A DNA stretch of 64,000 nucleotides from Chelativorans sp. YIM 93263 (GCF_028767125.1 NZ_JAKCWP010000008.1:161454-225453), one strand, 5' to 3'. Numbered from the stretch's first letter, positions 18,792 to 28,805 are shown. Program-made: numbers and translations. Notes: generated by a model from the letters alone, not told the origin.

Positions 18792-19208
18792 TCAGGTCTC
18801 ATTCATGTTTCGGGCAAGAATTTTCGGATCGAAACAGATGGACAGCCGGGAAATCAGGCCGTCGTCATCGATGTCGAGAAATATCCCCGCCGGGAGCTGC
18901 AGGCTCTGCTCGTGTGCTTCGGGGAAACCCTCGAGAGTGGAAAGATAGGTTCCGCGCGCGGTGAACTCCGCAGCCGCACGAACCCCGCCCGGGGTGGTCA
19001 TGATGGCAGCATCGGCGATTTGCATACGAAAATGGCGGGTGATTTCGGCCAGGCGCCAGCGGAAACTGTCGTGTCCGATCTGTCGTTCCGTGCCGGGAGA
19101 ATCATGAGCGACATCTTCCGAAAGGCAGTTCAGCATCCCCTCATGATCGCTTGCGTTGAAAGCCTGGAGAAGACGCTCGACCAGGGCGCGCGTGTCGTTC
19201 TCGTTCAT
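18792..19208 (-). CDS. SnoaL/ketosteroid-isomerase-like NTF2-fold protein
   Basis: A 138-residue NTF2-superfamily protein. The opening helix [31 protein letters not shown] is characteristic, as are the central beta strands with [15 protein letters not shown]. Family members include isomerases, dehydratases, cyclases and non-catalytic binding proteins, so no reaction can be named. A strong GGAGGAAGAG precedes the ATG, which overlaps the stop of the upstream YcgN-type gene by four bases (ATGA), implying translational coupling. Confidence 0.8.
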   Translation of the reverse strand: MNENDTRALVERLLQAFNASDHEGMLNCLSEDVAHDSPGTERQIGHDSFRWRLAEITRHFRMQIADAAIMTTPGGVRAAAEFTARGTYLSTLEGFPEAHEQSLQLPAGIFLDIDDDGLISRLSICFDPKILARNMNET

Positions 19209-19648
19209 GGCTCTTCCTCCAGAATATAAGGGATATATTGCGCAGGCTCATCCAATTCATCTTCCTGAGCGGCGATGCGCCCGCGCATGGAAACTCCGGC
19301 TTCGTGCACGCTCTCAGGGCGACCGGAAACCAGCGGATGCCAGGACGGTAGGTCTTCTTCCGCTGCGACCAGGCGGTAGGCGCATGTGGCGGGAAGCCAC
19401 GAGAGGTTTTGTACGTTTTGGGGCGTCAGGCGCACACAGTCGCGCACGCGATCAAGACGATGTGCATAATCGGAGCATCGGCAGGTGCCCGCATCGAAAA
19501 GGCGGCAGGCGACACTGGTCCAATGGATTTCGCCGGTGTCTTCGTCCTCGAGTTTGGCCATGCAGCATTTGCCGCAGCCATCGCAGAGCGACTCCCACTC
19601 GGCCTCGCTCATCTGCTCGAGGGACTTGGTTTTCCAGAACTGTTCCAT
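19205..19648 (-). CDS. YcgN/UPF0260 cysteine-cluster protein
   Basis: A 147-residue member of the YcgN family (UPF0260), small proteins with a conserved cysteine cluster of the CxxCxxCC type that probably bind a metal ion or iron-sulfur centre. The motif is CDGCGKCC at residues 22-29, followed by further Cys at about 48, 56, 58, 71 and 110. I use the ATG at 19648 because homologues begin with this [18 protein letters not shown] segment; the frame is open much further upstream but unconserved. The start lacks a clear Shine-Dalgarno. Confidence 0.87.
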   Translation of the reverse strand: MEQFWKTKSLEQMSEAEWESLCDGCGKCCMAKLEDEDTGEIHWTSVACRLFDAGTCRCSDYAHRLDRVRDCVRLTPQNVQNLSWLPATCAYRLVAAEEDLPSWHPLVSGRPESVHEAGVSMRGRIAAQEDELDEPAQYIPYILEEEP

Positions 19649-19769
19649 GGAGACGATGTGGCGCGCCGGACAGTCAAGGTCAAGCACGCCCGATCTGCTG
19701 ATACGGAACCAACAAGCGTTTCGCAGATTAGTTCCGCCGAAGGGACGCTCACCGAGGGAGCAATAGAGC

Positions 19770-21863
19770 ATGACAACTTACAACCGACTGCTGGTCGGAA
19801 CCGCGCTGTGTCTGTTTATGGCCGCGCCCAATGCTGCGCGCGCGGAGGCCGGTGGAGCCTCGGCTGCCGAGCTGATCGAGGAACCGTTCACCATTCTGGC
19901 GCAGGCGGACGATCCGGAAGGAGAGCCCGCCGCAACTGATTGCCCGGCGGGATCCGTGTTGGAAGGCGGGGAATGCGTTCCCGTAGAAGAGGAAGAGCCT
20001 ACCGCAGAGTCTCCGGGTGAGGAGACGTCTCCTGAAGAAGCGCCGCCGGCAACGGAGGAGCCTGAAGCTGAACCCGCTGAAGAGCCAGTTGACGAAGCGC
20101 CTCCCGAGGAGGAAGAAGCCGCACCTGTCGAGACAGAAGAAACCCCTCCCGCCGAGCCGGAGGAGACCCCCTCCGAACCGTCAGATACCGAGGATGCGAG
20201 CGAACCCGAAGCCGAGACACCGGCCGAAACGGAGCCTGAAGCCGAGGTCGAAACGGAGATGGATGAGCCGACTGCGGCTGACGAATCGGCCGAAGAGCCG
20301 GCCGCGGCGGAAGAGGACGCGCCTGTGGAAGCGCAGGAGGCACCTGAGAACGATCCCGTGGCGGATGGATGCCCGGCGGGTATGACCATGTCGGCCACCG
20401 ACGGTGAATGCGTTCCCGCCGAGGAGGAAACCACCGACGAACAGCCCACAGATGAAGTACCAGCCGAGGAAGAGCCCGCCCAACCCGCCCAAGACCCGGC
20501 TGAAGAAGAGCCTGCGCAGGTGGAGGACGCGGGGGAAGATGAGGCTGAGGCCGAGAGCACCGCTGACGAGCAGCCGGTCGACGAACAAGAGCCAACCGCG
20601 GAACCGGATGAATCTGCTGATGAACCGGCGGCCGACGCGCCGGTTTCCGACGAAGATACGGCGGCTGAAGAGGAATTGGACGGCGAGCCCGCCGATGACG
20701 CCACGCCGGAAGATGGCGAGCCGGTAACGGAAGACGAAGAGGGTGCTGCCGAGTCCGACGAAGCAGCGCCTGAGGCCGATTCCACCGAGGAAGGACTTCC
20801 GGAAGACACGGACGAAGAGCAGCCGGCAGACGCCGAGGAAGCGCCCGATAGCGATGAGGAGGCCCAGGAGGGGCTTCTGAATCCGGAACAGGTGCGCCAA
20901 GAGATCCGCGAGATCGTGGAGGAAGAAGGTGAAGCTATCGAGCTCGGCCAGACACCGGAAGATCAGCGGGTGCGGCGCGGGCAGTTTTACCAGCAGCGCG
21001 AGAACGCGCGGGTCGTCGAGGAATACAACGACAATCGTACGATCGTGGAAATCAACAACAACGTCTATGTTGAACACCCCGACTACGATCGCCTCGTCCT
21101 TCAGGACGACCACGTCTACTATGAGAGACTGCCCGGAGAGCGCGTGCGCGAGGTCATCGAGCGCCGGGACGGAACGCGTGTCATCACCATCCGTAATCGC
21201 TATGGCGATGTGGTGCGGCGCGTACGGGTGACGCCTGACGGTCGCGAATATGTCCTCGCCTATGTTCCGGATGACCGGTTCGACTCTGTGGTGCGCTTTG
21301 AGGATCCGGCGCGCGATCTGCCGCCGTTCAGGCTGACGATTCCGGAAAGCGATTACATTCTCGAGGCGCAAGCCGTTGAAGAACCGGATCGCTATTACAC
21401 ATTTCTCGATCAGCCCCCGGTTGAGCCGGTGCCGCGTCTCTATTCTCTGGAAGAGGTGCAGTATTCGGCGCGGGTGCGCGACATGATGGGGCGGATCGAC
21501 CTCACCACGATCGAGTTCGAATTTGGCTCCGCCCAGATTGACGAGCGCGAAATCGCGGAACTTGAAGCGCTGGCCGATGCCATGCTGCGGCTGCTGGATG
21601 AAGACCCGGCGGAAACTTTCCTCATCGAGGGTCACACGGACGCCGTCGGGTCGGAACTTGCGAACCTGGCCTTGTCGGATCGCCGTGCGGAGTCGGTGGC
21701 GAGAGCACTGACGAATGTCTTCGGGCTGCCGCCTGAAAACCTCGTGACGCAGGGTTATGGCGAGCAGTTCCTGAAGGTCGACACGGAGGATCGCGAGCGG
21801 AGCAACCGGCGTGTGGCCATTCGGCGGATTACGCCTCTGGTCTCGCCTGTAGCAAGTCGATAA
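19770..21863 (+). CDS. OmpA-family outer-membrane protein with very long acidic region
   Basis: A 697-residue exported protein. The signal peptide covers about residues 1-26 ([25 protein letters not shown]). Residues about 47-367 are almost entirely Glu, Ala, Pro, Asp and Thr, interrupted by two cysteine modules: [12 protein letters not shown] (C58-C69) and [14 protein letters not shown] (C201-C214). A middle domain of about 190 residues contains [20 protein letters not shown]. The C-terminal OmpA peptidoglycan-binding domain starts near 560 ([10 protein letters not shown], then [34 protein letters not shown]). It would attach to peptidoglycan; the acidic part is probably disordered and periplasmic. 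The convergent neighbour carries similar Cys modules. Confidence 0.88.
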   Translation: MTTYNRLLVGTALCLFMAAPNAARAEAGGASAAELIEEPFTILAQADDPEGEPAATDCPAGSVLEGGECVPVEEEEPTAESPGEETSPEEAPPATEEPEAEPAEEPVDEAPPEEEEAAPVETEETPPAEPEETPSEPSDTEDASEPEAETPAETEPEAEVETEMDEPTAADESAEEPAAAEEDAPVEAQEAPENDPVADGCPAGMTMSATDGECVPAEEETTDEQPTDEVPAEEEPAQPAQDPAEEEPAQVEDAGEDEAEAESTADEQPVDEQEPTAEPDESADEPAADAPVSDEDTAAEEELDGEPADDATPEDGEPVTEDEEGAAESDEAAPEADSTEEGLPEDTDEEQPADAEEAPDSDEEAQEGLLNPEQVRQEIREIVEEEGEAIELGQTPEDQRVRRGQFYQQRENARVVEEYNDNRTIVEINNNVYVEHPDYDRLVLQDDHVYYERLPGERVREVIERRDGTRVITIRNRYGDVVRRVRVTPDGREYVLAYVPDDRFDSVVRFEDPARDLPPFRLTIPESDYILEAQAVEEPDRYYTFLDQPPVEPVPRLYSLEEVQYSARVRDMMGRIDLTTIEFEFGSAQIDEREIAELEALADAMLRLLDEDPAETFLIEGHTDAVGSELANLALSDRRAESVARALTNVFGLPPENLVTQGYGEQFLKVDTEDRERSNRRVAIRRITPLVSPVASR

Positions 21864-21907
21864 CAGGCTTTCCTGCGTTCGCCCGAGACGGGGATTGCAG
21901 GTAAGAG

Positions 21908-21944
21908 CCCGGCCGGTTTCCCCTCCGCCGGTCGGGTTACTTTT
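21908..21944. terminator. Terminator between convergent OmpA-family and Cys-module genes
   Basis: The 9-bp stem CCCGGCCGG/CCGGTCGGG (one G-T pair) with an 11-base loop is followed by TTACTTTT on the + strand. It is positioned to end the OmpA-family transcript. Confidence 0.6.
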
Positions 21945-21949
21945 GGGAC

Positions 21950-22351
21950 CTAGGTCAAGTCCAGAATGCGAGGCTCAGGCGGCTGCTGCGGCTGGAGCCC
22001 GGGCGCATCCAGCGGCGGAGGACGCTTTAACGTCGGCCGGCAACTTGGGTAGATTCCGGTAGTGCCGGGCGGACACAGGGAGCGCACGATTGGTCGGCAG
22101 TTCGGGTGCTGCCCTGCTGTCCCTGGAGGGCATTGCGGCCCTGTTTGAGGCCTGACGCATTGCCCGCCGGCGAAAACCGATCCTATGGGGCAGCGGGGAC
22201 CGATGGAGCGTTCTGGCGGGTTCCCCAGCGGACCCGCTTGGGCAAAGACCGCCGCAGAGCCGGCAAGACCGAACGTGGCCGCCAAAAAAAGGACGGCGAC
22301 AAGATAGCGGGCGCGGTCTGACATTTGCGCCGACTGACCGGAAAAACATTC
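21950..22351 (-). CDS. Small exported protein with repeated Cys/Pro/Gly modules
   Basis: A protein of about 133 residues. A hydrophobic signal segment (RYLVAVLFLAATFGLAGSAAV) ends near AQAG. Three short modules follow: CPIGSVFAGGQC, CPPGTAGQHPNC and CPPGTTGIYPSC, each a Cys-Pro-x-Gly start with a closing Cys 10-11 residues later. The C-terminus is Pro-rich. I do not recognise the family. The module matches the two in the convergent OmpA-family gene, suggesting shared location or function at the cell surface. The ATG at 22351 follows AGGAAA; ATG 22324 is the alternative. Each module could hold one disulfide. Confidence 0.65.
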   Translation of the reverse strand, partial: ECFSGQSAQMSDRARYLVAVLFLAATFGLAGSAAVFAQAGPLGNPPERSIGPRCPIGSVFAGGQCVRPQTGPQCPPGTAGQHPNCRPIVRSLCPPGTTGIYPSCRPTLKRPPPLDAPGLQPQQPPEPRILDLT

Positions 22352-22696
22352 CATGAGACTATTTCCTGCTTTGATCGCCAATATGGGGATGCGCCGGCGC
22401 TTCTGGCAAGAGCTTAAAAAATGCGCGTGCAACTGCCTGAACTGGAAGAACGGAGAACGAACTCCAAAGATGCCGCAGCGTCAGGGGACCACACGCGTGC
22501 TATTGTCTGTCACCAACGGTAGTCCCGTTTCCAATTCGTCGTTCAGTTTGCGGCGTGAAAACGGCGCTATTGAAAGGTTCTTCAGAAAAGCTGCTATGGC
22601 TCTTTGACAAGCGTTGAGGAATGTTAAATGCTAAACGCTCGGTGAATTCTGAAAACCAATGAAAAATGGGCCAACCGATCACTGGGAGGGCGTCGA
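22352..22696. other. Upstream region of the ABC importer operon
   Basis: About 345 bases without a supported gene. A perfect -35 hexamer TTGACA lies at 22604-22609; an AT-rich stretch with TTAAATG follows 14-16 bases later and could hold the -10. A + strand frame of 84 codons (22353-22607) shows no recognisable features and I leave it out. Confidence 0.45.
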
Positions 22697-24346
22697 ATGA
22701 AATTTTTTAAGAGCGGTAGCGGCCGAGTTCCCGCGCGTATAGAGGCGCTGGGCGAGAAAGCCCGGAAAGGCAAGATGGATCGGCGCGAGTTCCTTGCGCT
22801 GGCGAGTGCTTTCGGTGCGACAACCGCAGGTGCCTATGCGATGGCCGGGCTCGCGGCGCCGCAGGCGGCAATGGCACAGGACCCGAAGCAGGGCGGCGTG
22901 TTGAAGGTGGCCATGTGGGTCAAAGAGCCAAAGGACCCGATGACGGCCGACTGGTCTGAAATCGCCAATGCCATGCGCCAGACGCTCGAGCCGCTGGTGA
23001 AATACACGCGCGAGTTCACCTTCGAGGGCAAGCTGCTGGACAGCTGGGAAGTCAACGAGGACGCTACCGAGTACATTCTGCATGTCCGTCAGGGCGCGAC
23101 CTGGAACAATGGCGATCCGTTCAGCGCGGATGACGTCATGTACAACCTCAATCGCTGGTGTGATCAGACGGTGGCCGGCAACTCGATGGCAACGCGCCTG
23201 TCTTCGCTGATCGATCCTGACACGGAGAAGGCACGCGAAGGGGCTATCGAAAAGGTCGACGAGTATACCGTCCGGCTTTCTCTTGAAAAACCTGACGTTT
23301 CGATCATCCCGGGCCTGGCGGATTATCCGGGCCTGCTGGTTCATCCCAGTTTCGACGAGACCGGCCGTAACTTCGTCGCCAATCCGATCGGCACGGGGCC
23401 GTTTGAACTGGTCTCCTACGAAGTCGGCGACCGTGTGGTACTGAAGCGCCGCGAGGATGGCGGCTGGTGGGGCGGCGAGGCCTATCTCGATGGCATCGAG
23501 TTCATCGATTACGGCCCCGATCCTTCCGCGATGCTGGCTATGTTCGAGGCTGGCGAGGTGCAGGGGAACTACGAGACGACGGCGGACTACGTTTCGATTC
23601 TCGATTCTCTTGGCCTTGATAGGTCCGAGGTCATGACGGCCACGACGCTGGTTGCGCGCACCAATGTCGAGAATAAGCCCTACGACGACCAGCGGGTGCG
23701 GCGGGCGTTGCAGCTTGCGGTGAATAATGAAACCGTACTGACGCTGGGCTACAACAATGCGGGCGAGGTCGCAGAGAACCACCACGTATCCCCGATTCAG
23801 CCGGACTATGCGGAAATACCGCCTTTCGAGCACGACCCCGAGGCGTCAAAGGCCCTTATGGAAGAGGCGGGCCAGATGGATTTCGAGCATACGCTCATCA
23901 CAGCGGACGAGGATTGGCACAAGAATACCGGCGATGCCATCGCTGCACAGCTTCGCAAGGCCGGTTTCAAGGTGAGCCGTGAAGTGCTTCCCGGGTCGAC
24001 CTTCTGGAACGACTGGACCAAGTATCCTTATTCAATGACCAACTGGAATATGCGTCCGCTCGGCATCCAGGTGGTTGCGCTCGCCTACCGCTCTGGCCAA
24101 TCCTGGAACGAGACTGCCTATTCCAATCCAGATCTGGACGCTCTCATTGACGAGGCGCTGACGATTCCGGACTCGGAAGATCGGCAGTCGGTGATGAAAG
24201 ACATCGAGCAGCACATCCAGGATTCCGGAATCATTATCCAACCTTACTGGCGAAAGCTCTTCAACCACTCCACCCCGGAAGTGAAGAATTTCGAGATGCA
24301 TCCTACTTTCGAGATTGATCTCGCGGGGGTATGGCTGGACCAGTAA
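22697..24346 (+). CDS. ABC transporter substrate-binding protein (SBP_bac_5), Tat-exported
   Basis: A 549-residue periplasmic binding protein of the peptide/nickel/opine class. The N-terminus carries a twin-arginine signal ([13 protein letters not shown]29-R30) with a hydrophobic Ala/Gly core and likely cleavage near AMAQD (about residue 60). The mature protein shows class features: [31 protein letters not shown], and [26 protein letters not shown]. It is the first gene of a four-gene import operon. GGGAGGG precedes the ATG. The substrate is unknown; the long pre-Tat N-region (28 residues) is unusual. Confidence 0.92.
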   Translation: MKFFKSGSGRVPARIEALGEKARKGKMDRREFLALASAFGATTAGAYAMAGLAAPQAAMAQDPKQGGVLKVAMWVKEPKDPMTADWSEIANAMRQTLEPLVKYTREFTFEGKLLDSWEVNEDATEYILHVRQGATWNNGDPFSADDVMYNLNRWCDQTVAGNSMATRLSSLIDPDTEKAREGAIEKVDEYTVRLSLEKPDVSIIPGLADYPGLLVHPSFDETGRNFVANPIGTGPFELVSYEVGDRVVLKRREDGGWWGGEAYLDGIEFIDYGPDPSAMLAMFEAGEVQGNYETTADYVSILDSLGLDRSEVMTATTLVARTNVENKPYDDQRVRRALQLAVNNETVLTLGYNNAGEVAENHHVSPIQPDYAEIPPFEHDPEASKALMEEAGQMDFEHTLITADEDWHKNTGDAIAAQLRKAGFKVSREVLPGSTFWNDWTKYPYSMTNWNMRPLGIQVVALAYRSGQSWNETAYSNPDLDALIDEALTIPDSEDRQSVMKDIEQHIQDSGIIIQPYWRKLFNHSTPEVKNFEMHPTFEIDLAGVWLDQ

Positions 24347-24354
24347 CGATTCTT

Positions 24355-24381
24355 CGGGAGAAGCCGTCCCGGCTTCTCCCG
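24355..24381 (+). other. 12-bp stem-loop between binding-protein and permease genes
   Basis: Perfect arms CGGGAGAAGCCG and CGGCTTCTCCCG around a 3-base loop lie 8 bases after the binding-protein stop. No T-tract follows, so it probably protects the upstream transcript 3' end or partly attenuates, giving more binding protein than permease. Confidence 0.75.
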
Positions 24382-24420
24382 CAACAAGAAAAATAAACCT
24401 CCGCGAAGAGGGGGAAGGTC

Positions 24421-25458
24421 GTGCTGAGCTTTATTTTTCGTCGCCTCGGTGTCATGGCGCTGGCGATGGCGTGCCTGTCGCTCGTGGTGTTCTTTCTGAT
24501 CAACCTCGAGCCGAACCTGAAGAAGCTGGCTATCGGTCAGCTTACCCAGCGCGCGTCGGGCGCGGAGATCGAAAGCTGGTTGCAGGATAACGGCTATCGC
24601 CAGAACTTCTTCGTCCGCTACGGCCAGTGGCTCGGTGTGCTCCAAAAGCAGCCCAACATCGACCGGGAGACCGGCGAGGCGACATCTCGGTTCTCCTATT
24701 GCAACGAGCCGGCAGTGCCTCGCTATTCGGGAATCCTGCAGGGGGATTTTGGCTGTTCGACCAAGTTCAGGCAGCCGGTTACCGCGCAACTTCTGCCGGC
24801 GCTTGCCGCCACCGGCAAGCTGATGTTCTGGGTGATGGCGGTGATGGTGCCGGTGTCGCTGGTCATCGGCGTGCTTGCCGGCATGCGGGAGGGAAGCCGC
24901 ATAGACCGCGGCCTTTCGGTCGCGTCTATCACAACTACAGCCACGCCTGAATACATCTCAGGCGTTATCTTTGCCGTCGTATTCGCTTCCTGGCTCGGCT
25001 GGCTCAATGCCTCGGCGGCTTCGGCAACGAATAGCGGCATCACCTTCTACAATTTTGCGCTGCCGGTGATGACCATGGCCGTCTACGGGACCGGCTATAT
25101 CGCACGTATGACGCGGGCCTCTATGGTCGAGGTCATGACCCAGCAGTATATCCGCACTGCCCGGCTCAAGGGGCTCGGATTCAATGCCGTGGTTTTGAAG
25201 CATGCGTTACGCAACGCGCTGATCGCTCCCTTTACGGTGATCATGCTGCAGTTTCCCTGGCTGCTCACCGGTGTCGTGATCGTCGAAGTGATGTTCCGCT
25301 ATCAGGGTTTCGGCTATACGCTCGTGGAAGCAGCGGCCAACAACGACATCGACCTGCTGCTGGCCTGCTCGCTGGTTTCGGTGTTCGTGGTGCTTTCCAC
25401 ACAGCTTATATCCGATATCGGCTATGCGCTGCTCAATCCGCGCATCCGAGTGCAATAG
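24421..25458 (+). CDS. ABC transporter permease (DppB-like) with enlarged periplasmic loop
   Basis: The first inner-membrane permease of the importer, 345 residues with six predicted membrane helices. The EAA-type coupling motif appears as YIRTARLKGLGFNAVVLKHALRNAL. The loop after helix 1 is longer than in DppB: residues about 75-103 insert a hydrophilic stretch (QKQPNIDRETGEATSRFSYC) before the conserved ILQGDFGCS. It carries Cys94 and Cys112, which could form a disulfide in the periplasm. The start codon is GTG with GGGGGAAGG upstream. An ATP-binding subunit and a second permease follow. Confidence 0.9.
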   Translation: MLSFIFRRLGVMALAMACLSLVVFFLINLEPNLKKLAIGQLTQRASGAEIESWLQDNGYRQNFFVRYGQWLGVLQKQPNIDRETGEATSRFSYCNEPAVPRYSGILQGDFGCSTKFRQPVTAQLLPALAATGKLMFWVMAVMVPVSLVIGVLAGMREGSRIDRGLSVASITTTATPEYISGVIFAVVFASWLGWLNASAASATNSGITFYNFALPVMTMAVYGTGYIARMTRASMVEVMTQQYIRTARLKGLGFNAVVLKHALRNALIAPFTVIMLQFPWLLTGVVIVEVMFRYQGFGYTLVEAAANNDIDLLLACSLVSVFVVLSTQLISDIGYALLNPRIRVQ

Positions 25459-25470
25459 GAGGGTCGGGCT

Positions 25471-26628
25471 ATGGAGTTCGACACGCTCGGTTTTTTCGGC
25501 ATCCTTTTCGGAACGCTCGCGCGGTTCTGGCCTGTGTGGATTGCGCTGGCCACTATTCTCGTTCTCAGCCTGCGCTACAGGAAATACCTCGGCCTTTACG
25601 GTCATCTGTTCGACTCCAACGTTGGAATTGCGGGCCTGATGATCTGCCTCTTCTGGCTCTTCACCGCGGTCTTTGCCGATGTGATTACGCCATTCGGTGC
25701 TTTGGAGCAGGTGCCGGTTCTGAGGAATTCCATGCCCGGAACGATCGACCCCGAGAGCGGGTTGCCCTTCCTGTTCGGTGGTGACCGGCTGGGGCGGGAC
25801 GTGTTCTCGCGCATGGTGTTCGGCAGCCAAATCGTGCTGGTCATCGCGCCGGCTGCGACCCTGTTCGCGCTGATGGTGGGAACTACTCTGGGCCTTCCGG
25901 CGGGCTATTATGGCGGGCGGATCGACAATATTCTGTCCTTCCTCGCCAATCTGGTTCTGGCGTTTCCCGTCATCCTGCTCTTTTATCTCCTGGTCACGCC
26001 CGGCATTCGCGAGACCGCCATTCCGCAATGGATGGCAGGGGTATTCTTCATCTTCCCCATGATCTTTTTCTCGACATTGTTCTACACGCGCTTCAGCAGG
26101 CGTCCGGGTCTCCTGGCTGTATTGCTCGCGGCCACGTTTGTGTTGGGTGGTTGGATCTATGCCGGTCTGGTTTTCAATGCTGATCCGCTCGGGCTCGTTT
26201 CGATCCGGCCGAACGAGCTCAATATCTTTGTGGCGGTCGTCTTCGCTTCCAGCCCCGGCGTTTTCCGCATCGTGCGCGGTCTCGTCATGGACATCAAGAC
26301 ACGGGACTATGTGTCGGCTGCGCAGACGCGCGGTGAGAATCCCTGGTACATCATGCTCTGGGAGGTTCTGCCCAATGCGCGCGGGCCACTGATCGTCGAT
26401 GTATGCCTGAGGATCGGCTATACGACCATCCTGCTTGGTACGCTCGGCTATTTTGGCCTGGGCCTGGCGCCGGAAAGCCCCGACTGGGGGACGGGCATCA
26501 AGGAGTCGAGCCGGCTGCTGCGTGCCTACGTCCATCCCGCGCTGCCGCCGGTTTTCGCGCTCATGTCTTTCGTGCTTGGGCTGAACCTCCTTGCCGACGC
26601 TCTGCGCGAGCAATCCTTGAAAGACTGA
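25471..26628 (+). CDS. ABC transporter permease (DppC-like), extended form
   Basis: The second permease, 385 residues, about 80 longer than a typical DppC. The N-terminal helices and LFGGDRLGRDVFSRMVFGSQIVL (in parts) are DppC-like, and the coupling motif is SAAQTRGENPWYIMLWEVLPNA. Between them, residues about 175-245 add a hydrophobic insert (MAGVFFIFPMIFFSTLFYTRF, then a second helix AVLLAATFVLGGWIYAGLVF) that probably contributes extra membrane helices. AGGAGGG precedes the ATG, 12 bases after the first permease. The extra helices set this importer apart from textbook dipeptide systems. Confidence 0.9.
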   Translation: MEFDTLGFFGILFGTLARFWPVWIALATILVLSLRYRKYLGLYGHLFDSNVGIAGLMICLFWLFTAVFADVITPFGALEQVPVLRNSMPGTIDPESGLPFLFGGDRLGRDVFSRMVFGSQIVLVIAPAATLFALMVGTTLGLPAGYYGGRIDNILSFLANLVLAFPVILLFYLLVTPGIRETAIPQWMAGVFFIFPMIFFSTLFYTRFSRRPGLLAVLLAATFVLGGWIYAGLVFNADPLGLVSIRPNELNIFVAVVFASSPGVFRIVRGLVMDIKTRDYVSAAQTRGENPWYIMLWEVLPNARGPLIVDVCLRIGYTTILLGTLGYFGLGLAPESPDWGTGIKESSRLLRAYVHPALPPVFALMSFVLGLNLLADALREQSLKD

Positions 26629-26638
26629 GGGCAGTGTG

Positions 26639-28768
26639 ATGAACGAAGCCATCAGCGATACCACCGTTCAGGCGAATGCCGAGCCCATCCTGGAAATCGA
26701 GAACCTTTCGATTTCCTTCTACACGCGGGCGGGGGAAATCCCGGCGGTGATGGATTTTTCCTGCAAGGTCATGCCGGGCGAAGCGATGGGAATCGTGGGC
26801 GAATCCGGCTGCGGCAAGTCCACCGTGGCGCTCGGCATCATGCGCGACCTTTCCAATGTCGGCGAGATCGTCGGCGGGCGGATCAAGTTCAAAGGTCGCG
26901 ATATGGGCGAGATGAGCGAGGAGGAACTTCGCAATCTGCGCGGCAATGAGATTTCCATGGTCTATCAGGAGCCGATGGCGAGCCTGAATCCGGCGATGAA
27001 AATCGGCAAGCAGCTCATGGAAGTGCCGCTGATCCACGAGAAAGTGTCCAAAGAAGAGGCCTGGAACCGCTCAGTAGAGATGGTGCGCGCGGTTCGGCTT
27101 CCGGATCCGGAGCGCATCATGCGGGCCTATCCGCACCAACTTTCCGGTGGTCAGCAGCAGCGTATCGTGATTGCCATGGCTTTGCTTTCCAAGCCGTCGC
27201 TGCTTTTGCTGGATGAGCCGACGACCGCTCTCGATGTGACGGTTGAGGCCGGTATTGTCGAACTGGTGAAGGGGCTCGGCAAGGAATTCGGCACGTCGAT
27301 GATTTTCGTGTCGCACAATCTGGGGCTGATCCTGGAGACCTGCGACAGGATCACGGTGATGTATTCGGGAGAGGCGGTGGAGACGGGCAGCGTCAGGGAC
27401 GTATTCGACCGCATGCGCCATCCCTACACGCAGGGGCTTTTCCGCTCCATCCCCCTGCCGGGCGCGGATAAGAATGCGCGGCCGCTGATCGCCATTCCCG
27501 GCCAGTTGCCTTTGCCCCACGAGCGGCCGAAGGGCTGCAACTTCGGCCCGCGTTGTCAGCACTTTGTGGAGGGGCGCTGCGACGCGGCCGAGATCCCCAT
27601 GATAGAGGTGAAAGGGCAGGAAAGCCACGAGTCGCGGTGTATCCGCTTTGACGAGATCGACTGGGCTGCGCTTCCTGAGGGTGCCAAGGTCGAGCGGGAG
27701 CCGGTTTCGCCCGGCGCTCCCATGCTCAAGATCGAAAACCTGAAGAAGTATTATCAGGTATCCACCAACGCGCTTTTCGGCGGCTCGGAGGCGCGTACAG
27801 TCAAGGCGAACGAGGCGATCAGTTTCGAGGCGCGCGAGGCTGAAACCGTCGCCATTGTCGGCGAGTCGGGATGTGGCAAGTCCACGCTTGCCAAGGTTCT
27901 GCTCGGCCTGGAAACCGCGACCGAAGGTACGGTCGTGCTCGACAATGCCGAGATCCAGGACACGGCGGTTGAGGATCGCGATGCCCAGACCGTCGGCGGC
28001 ATTCAGATGGTGTTTCAGAACCCGTTCGACACCCTCAATCCCAGCCATTCGGTGGGTGGGCAGATCATGCGCTCGCTTGAGAAATTCAAGGTCGGGCGTA
28101 CCGTGGCCGAGCGGAAGAACCGAATGCTGGAACTGCTCGATCTGGTGAAGCTTCCGCGCGCCTTCGCCAGCCGCATGCCGCGCCAGCTTTCCGGCGGTCA
28201 GAAGCAGCGCATCGGCGTGGCGCGGGCCTTTGCCGGAAATGCCAAGGTCGTGGTGGCGGACGAGCCGGTCTCCGCGCTCGACGTCTCCGTTCAAGCCGCC
28301 GTGACCGAGCTCCTGATGGACATTCAGCGCAAGAACAAAACGACCATGCTGTTCATCAGCCATGATCTTTCTGTCGTGCGCTATCTCGCCGACCGCGTGG
28401 TCGTCATGTATCTCGGCCATATCGTCGAGCAGGGCACGACCGAGCAGATCTTTTCGCCGCCCTATCATCCCTATACGGAGGCGCTTCTATCGGCGATCCC
28501 AATCGCCGATACCTCAGTGCGTAAGAAGCACATCGTGCTCGAAGGCGATATTCCCTCGGCCATGGATCCGCCTTCCGGTTGTCCCTTTCAGACGCGCTGC
28601 CCCTACAAGCACCTGGTGCCGGAGAATCGCTGCGAGCGTGAGCTGCCGCCTCTCAGGGACCTCGGGGGCGGGCACAGGAGCCTCTGCTGGCTGGAAAACG
28701 AAGTCCTGAGCAAGATGGAGCCCGTCATAAGTTTTGACGAGGGGAAAGAGGCCGAGCCGCAGAGTTGA
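26639..28768 (+). CDS. Fused ABC transporter ATP-binding protein (DppD-DppF type)
   Basis: A single 709-residue chain with two complete nucleotide-binding modules. Module 1: Walker A GESGCGKST near residue 60, signature LSGGQQQR near 170, Walker [13 protein letters not shown]. Module 2: Walker A GESGCGKST near residue 410, signature LSGGQKQR, Walker B VVADEPVSALD. Each module ends in the cysteine-containing oligopeptide-transporter tail (GCNFGPRCQHFVEGRC; GCPFQTRCPYKHL). It powers the two permeases. I use the ATG at 26639; a GTG at 26636 is in frame. It ends the operon. Confidence 0.94.
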   Translation: MNEAISDTTVQANAEPILEIENLSISFYTRAGEIPAVMDFSCKVMPGEAMGIVGESGCGKSTVALGIMRDLSNVGEIVGGRIKFKGRDMGEMSEEELRNLRGNEISMVYQEPMASLNPAMKIGKQLMEVPLIHEKVSKEEAWNRSVEMVRAVRLPDPERIMRAYPHQLSGGQQQRIVIAMALLSKPSLLLLDEPTTALDVTVEAGIVELVKGLGKEFGTSMIFVSHNLGLILETCDRITVMYSGEAVETGSVRDVFDRMRHPYTQGLFRSIPLPGADKNARPLIAIPGQLPLPHERPKGCNFGPRCQHFVEGRCDAAEIPMIEVKGQESHESRCIRFDEIDWAALPEGAKVEREPVSPGAPMLKIENLKKYYQVSTNALFGGSEARTVKANEAISFEAREAETVAIVGESGCGKSTLAKVLLGLETATEGTVVLDNAEIQDTAVEDRDAQTVGGIQMVFQNPFDTLNPSHSVGGQIMRSLEKFKVGRTVAERKNRMLELLDLVKLPRAFASRMPRQLSGGQKQRIGVARAFAGNAKVVVADEPVSALDVSVQAAVTELLMDIQRKNKTTMLFISHDLSVVRYLADRVVVMYLGHIVEQGTTEQIFSPPYHPYTEALLSAIPIADTSVRKKHIVLEGDIPSAMDPPSGCPFQTRCPYKHLVPENRCERELPPLRDLGGGHRSLCWLENEVLSKMEPVISFDEGKEAEPQS

Positions 28769-28805
28769 GAGTTGCGGGAACGCAGATTGGCGGTACACTT
28801 CAGGC

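Noticed and set aside
19778..21635. Long minus-strand frames (343 and 484 codons) across the OmpA gene
   Set aside because: Their Ser- or hydrophobic-rich composition is what the repetitive Glu/Pro/Ala codons give on the other strand; no ribosome-binding site or domain is visible.
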